Positions 61,601 through 64,000 of a stretch of 64,000 nucleotides of DNA are shown here, piece by piece (position 1 is the stretch's first letter; each line of letters begins with the position of its first letter). The DNA is from Haemonchus contortus (taxonomy: Eukaryota > Nematoda > Chromadorea > Rhabditida > Trichostrongylidae). Location of the stretch: contig LS997563.1 of the NCBI GenBank assembly GCA_000469685.2, positions 3,049,281 to 3,113,280 of the forward strand. The letters are read 5' to 3'. Position numbers and translations under genes: made by a program. Under the pieces are notes generated by a model that did not search any database, was not told the DNA's origin, and saw nothing but the letters and a program-made list of their open reading frames with translations.

Positions 61601-63970
61601 GCATACTGGGCCACGTACTTTTCGAGAAGTGGTTTGTGCTGAAACGAGAGAGTTGGAGCGGTAACTGAGCAAGACCATGAAGGTCGATGGGTACCTTCTG
61701 TTGCCTAGCTGCATCCAAAGCTTTATCCCATTGTCCTTTGGCGATGAGAAGGTCGATAGCAGAGATGACATCAACGTCTATCAGCTCACCAACTCGGCCC
61801 TCTTTCGTGAGCCATTCTTTGTACTGAGCCTCAACTTCTGATACCATCTCAGGAACAAATTCGCTAGCTACCTGGAACGAATACTGTTTTGCTGAGTAGT
61901 AACGGGTCATCGAGTAAAGGTACCTGTTTAGCTTTTGACCATTGCTGAGCCCTAGCCAACGCCATGACGGCCTGTCTATTCTGTCCGATGGCCAGCAACA
62001 ATTCGGCCATCTTCCCATAGTCTTTGTGAGCTTCTAGTGCTTCGACGACTTTCAATACTATCTGAACCCGAGGATACTAAAAACTCTCCGAACTGAGTAA
62101 AGGGGATACATAGATGATTCGGTGTCAGGCCGACTTACGACTTACCTCTTCATCTGAATTTGCTAGGAATCGTAATGCTAAATCAGCGCTTTTCATTAGC
62201 GCAGTGTTGATTACTGTCTCGTCGTCCGTAGCTGAATAATCGACCTAAATTGATAATATATGAATATATTCGATGGCATGGGATGATTAAATAATAGTAA
62301 ATATGTACATATAATGGTGAAAGTACAACGAATTCAACTTTGCTTTGCCTTGAAGAAAGGCAAGTCCTTAGGGACACTGGGAGGGTTCAAAGGCATAGTT
62401 CACGACAAAAAGGGATTCTGAGATTTCTCCTTAGAATGAATCTTCGATCTAAGGATACCACAAGGGACGCTGTCGGAAAAACGAAAAACTGTGAGATAGG
62501 GCGTAATAAGGACCCGAAAACCGGCTCAGCCGACGAACACACCCAAAGGCGGACGAGTTTTCACAGCGTCGTTGAGGCTGTAAAAGTAGCGCCATTTTCA
62601 ACGGGATTCATACATTGCACTCTAGCTCTTTACTGTAGCCACCTATACGCAATGGCGTATGCACTTGGACATATTGTCACAGTTCTCTCTACGCGTAATG
62701 TCAGTGGGAGTCATCCGTGCCCTTCAGGAGTATAAGGAGTTTGAGCTGTACTTCCCCCTTCCCCTTCCAAATGTTTTCTCTAGCTGTTTTTCCAGTTCAT
62801 GGTGATGTAAGAGCTATCATAATCATGGACAAAAAAAGGGTAACGGAACTTCTCCCCTATCGCGGCATTCTCCTTTGCGGCATGCGGCCAATGTCGCTGC
62901 AATTACGGTACTCACCTCGCCTCCCGCCAATCGATAAGACGCGAAATTTTTCCTTGACTGGCTTGCTTTTTCATTGGAATTTATCGTTTTTTCTTCTGTT
63001 TCTTTTTAGTTTTCATGTTTATTAGACTTGATTAATTCAAATGACTCCTCCTATATAAACGACGATCAATACCTCATTGAAATTGAAGGGAGCGGCCAGC
63101 CAATTCAAATAATTAAAGGACTCCCTACCTCACAAATTGCGCGCTCCAATCTTCCACCGCAGTCCTGAGATAGGCGGCGGGTGCGGCGTGTGCGACGCCG
63201 TGTTGGGGGAGAAGTTCCCGGACCCCAAAAAAAATGCTGTTTCAGTTTGACATGGGGTTAGAAGTTTAAGGAAAGCTCACCGCTCTTTCCAAAGCTCCCG
63301 GTTCCTGTTGAAGTAAAATTCTCCTCCTGGGGTGGAGGAATGGGGGGAGGGAAGGGAACGGGGGGGGGAGGTGGGTAATGGAGAAGGGGGAAAATTCGTT
63401 CTTCCTCTCTCCGTCGTAGATTCTGTGTCCCAAACACTAGAACCAAGTCACGTGGGCCACAGCGACAATGGAACTGTGTAGGTGACTCGCCTTTAGGTAA
63501 GCCTGAACAGCTTTCACCCAATCCCGATGTTCTTCAAATGCTCGACCTTGTGCAAGTAACGAACTGACGCCGCGACCACCTCCCAGCAGCTCGACTTGTT
63601 CAAACTCTTCCTGGAAGGATTCTATATCAACTTTTGTACCAGAATTCAATTCATTTCATAACGTTACAAAAAGCTACCGTACAGCACTCAAGTAAATTAC
63701 CTGCAACTGTAAGAGCTGATGCGGTAGATACTCTTTGGCAATACGCAAGGCATCAGGCCACATTCCGCTTTCTTGGTAGTACCTGAAGGTACAGTTTTGG
63801 ATCAGGTTTTTCATGATCACCACTGACCCTTTGTAAGTTCGTACTTGAGTATAATGTCGGGCCGATTTGCTCTCAGAAGGCAGCTTTCTGCTCGTGCGGT
63901 ATCTTCTTCTTCGAGTGCTTTGCGAGCCTCGGCTATGAAGACGTCCGGCAACGATTCCGGGGAGTGGTCT
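58649..63970 (-). CDS. osm-1: Intraflagellar transport protein IFT172 (OSM-1), C-terminal 558 residues; 5' part beyond the window
   Basis: Exons in transcript order: 63845-63970, 63701-63782, 63491-63610, 62146-62244, 61924-62076, 61695-61871, 61489-61638, 61178-61294, 61070-61126, 59927-60043, 59646-59724, 59496-59581, 59289-59436, 58649-58815 (TGA at 58649-58651). Phases agree throughout. IFT172 is a peripheral IFT-B subunit needed for anterograde transport in cilia, with N-terminal WD repeats (not in the window) and a long C-terminal TPR-like solenoid (seen here). Matches to the family include ALRIAKEYLPHQL, AKGQWDKALDAARQQ, GASSNPANFNLYK, LDLVDAIDEG, FEGTDIPSEVPLPE and the terminal GYPITRTRIDF block followed by NLNRFLIAIKTNP. 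The intron after 63491 begins with GC rather than GT. A SINE sits in the intron between 60043 and 61070. In C. elegans, osm-1 acts in ciliated sensory neurons. The identification is secure. Confidence 0.95.
60158..60378 (-). repeat. SINE family S copy in an IFT172 intron
   Basis: Reverse copy from TTCCATTCGGAATCGTAGTG to the tRNA-like head (GCGCCACTTGCTACTACC). It is in the same orientation as the IFT172 transcript, in the intron between 60043 and 61070. Confidence 0.7.
60484..60775 (-). repeat. MITE-like element, reverse copy in an IFT172 intron
   Basis: Starts with AGAGGCACAGCTTACGGTAT and TGGTTTCTGAGATCTCCCC, the reverse complement of the family right end. A diverged body follows. Confidence 0.45.
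62388..62725 (-). repeat. MITE-like element, reverse copy in an IFT172 intron
   Basis: Starts with TCAAAGGCATAGTTCACGAC and GATTTCTCCTTAGAATGAAT, the reverse complement of the family right end. CACACCCAAAGGCGGACGAG is shared with the copy at 55575. It lies between exons 62146-62244 and 63491-63610. Confidence 0.5.
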
Positions 63971-64000
63971 CTGAAATACGTGCTCTCTCAACTCGTACTG

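Overview
The window looks like nuclear DNA of a nematode, most likely a clade V strongylid such as a hookworm or a relative. This is inferred from several things: small spliced exons with nematode-style TTTCAG acceptors, start codons placed directly after acceptor-like AG sites (compatible with spliced-leader trans-splicing), compact introns interrupted by many short repeats, and poly-G/poly-C tracts. No bacterial operons, rRNA or CRISPR were seen. The species cannot be fixed from sequence alone.

I built the gene models by hand, joining exons whose splice sites, reading phase and protein homology all agreed. From left to right: (1) an arrestin-domain protein, + strand, 3605-10362, ten exons, complete, 337 aa. 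(2) A possible 78-aa single-pass membrane protein, + strand, 12187-12548. (3) An excitatory amino acid (glutamate) transporter, + strand, 19058-23522, twelve exons, 494 aa, whose last residues and stop codon come from an inserted SINE. (4) An unrecognised secreted-protein locus, + strand, 27136-31370, with a signal-peptide exon followed by strictly alternating A/B phase-symmetric small exons, several of them broken. (5) Part of a LIM-domain gene, - strand, 34130-36576. (6) An unrecognised multi-pass membrane protein, + strand, 39255-57199, twelve exons, 461 aa. (7) The C-terminal 558 residues of the intraflagellar transport protein IFT172 (OSM-1 in C. elegans), - strand, running off the right edge from 58649. 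Genes 6 and 7 converge tail to tail.

The rest is repeat-rich intergenic and intronic DNA. I recognised a tRNA-derived SINE family (about ten copies), a second tRNA-Ser-like SINE family (two copies), a MITE-like family with inverted termini AGGCACAGTTCACG beside TTAA, degenerate RTE-type LINE pieces, a G/C-rich repeat ending in CA microsatellites, four long hairpin palindromes, and a dispersed repeat that carries a hydrophobic reading frame in two of three copies.

The genes share no obvious pathway. The transporter, the two membrane proteins and IFT172 would all fit neurons or ciliated sensory cells, but that is only a loose association. The best candidates for undescribed biology are the alternating-exon secreted locus and the hydrophobic-peptide repeat.
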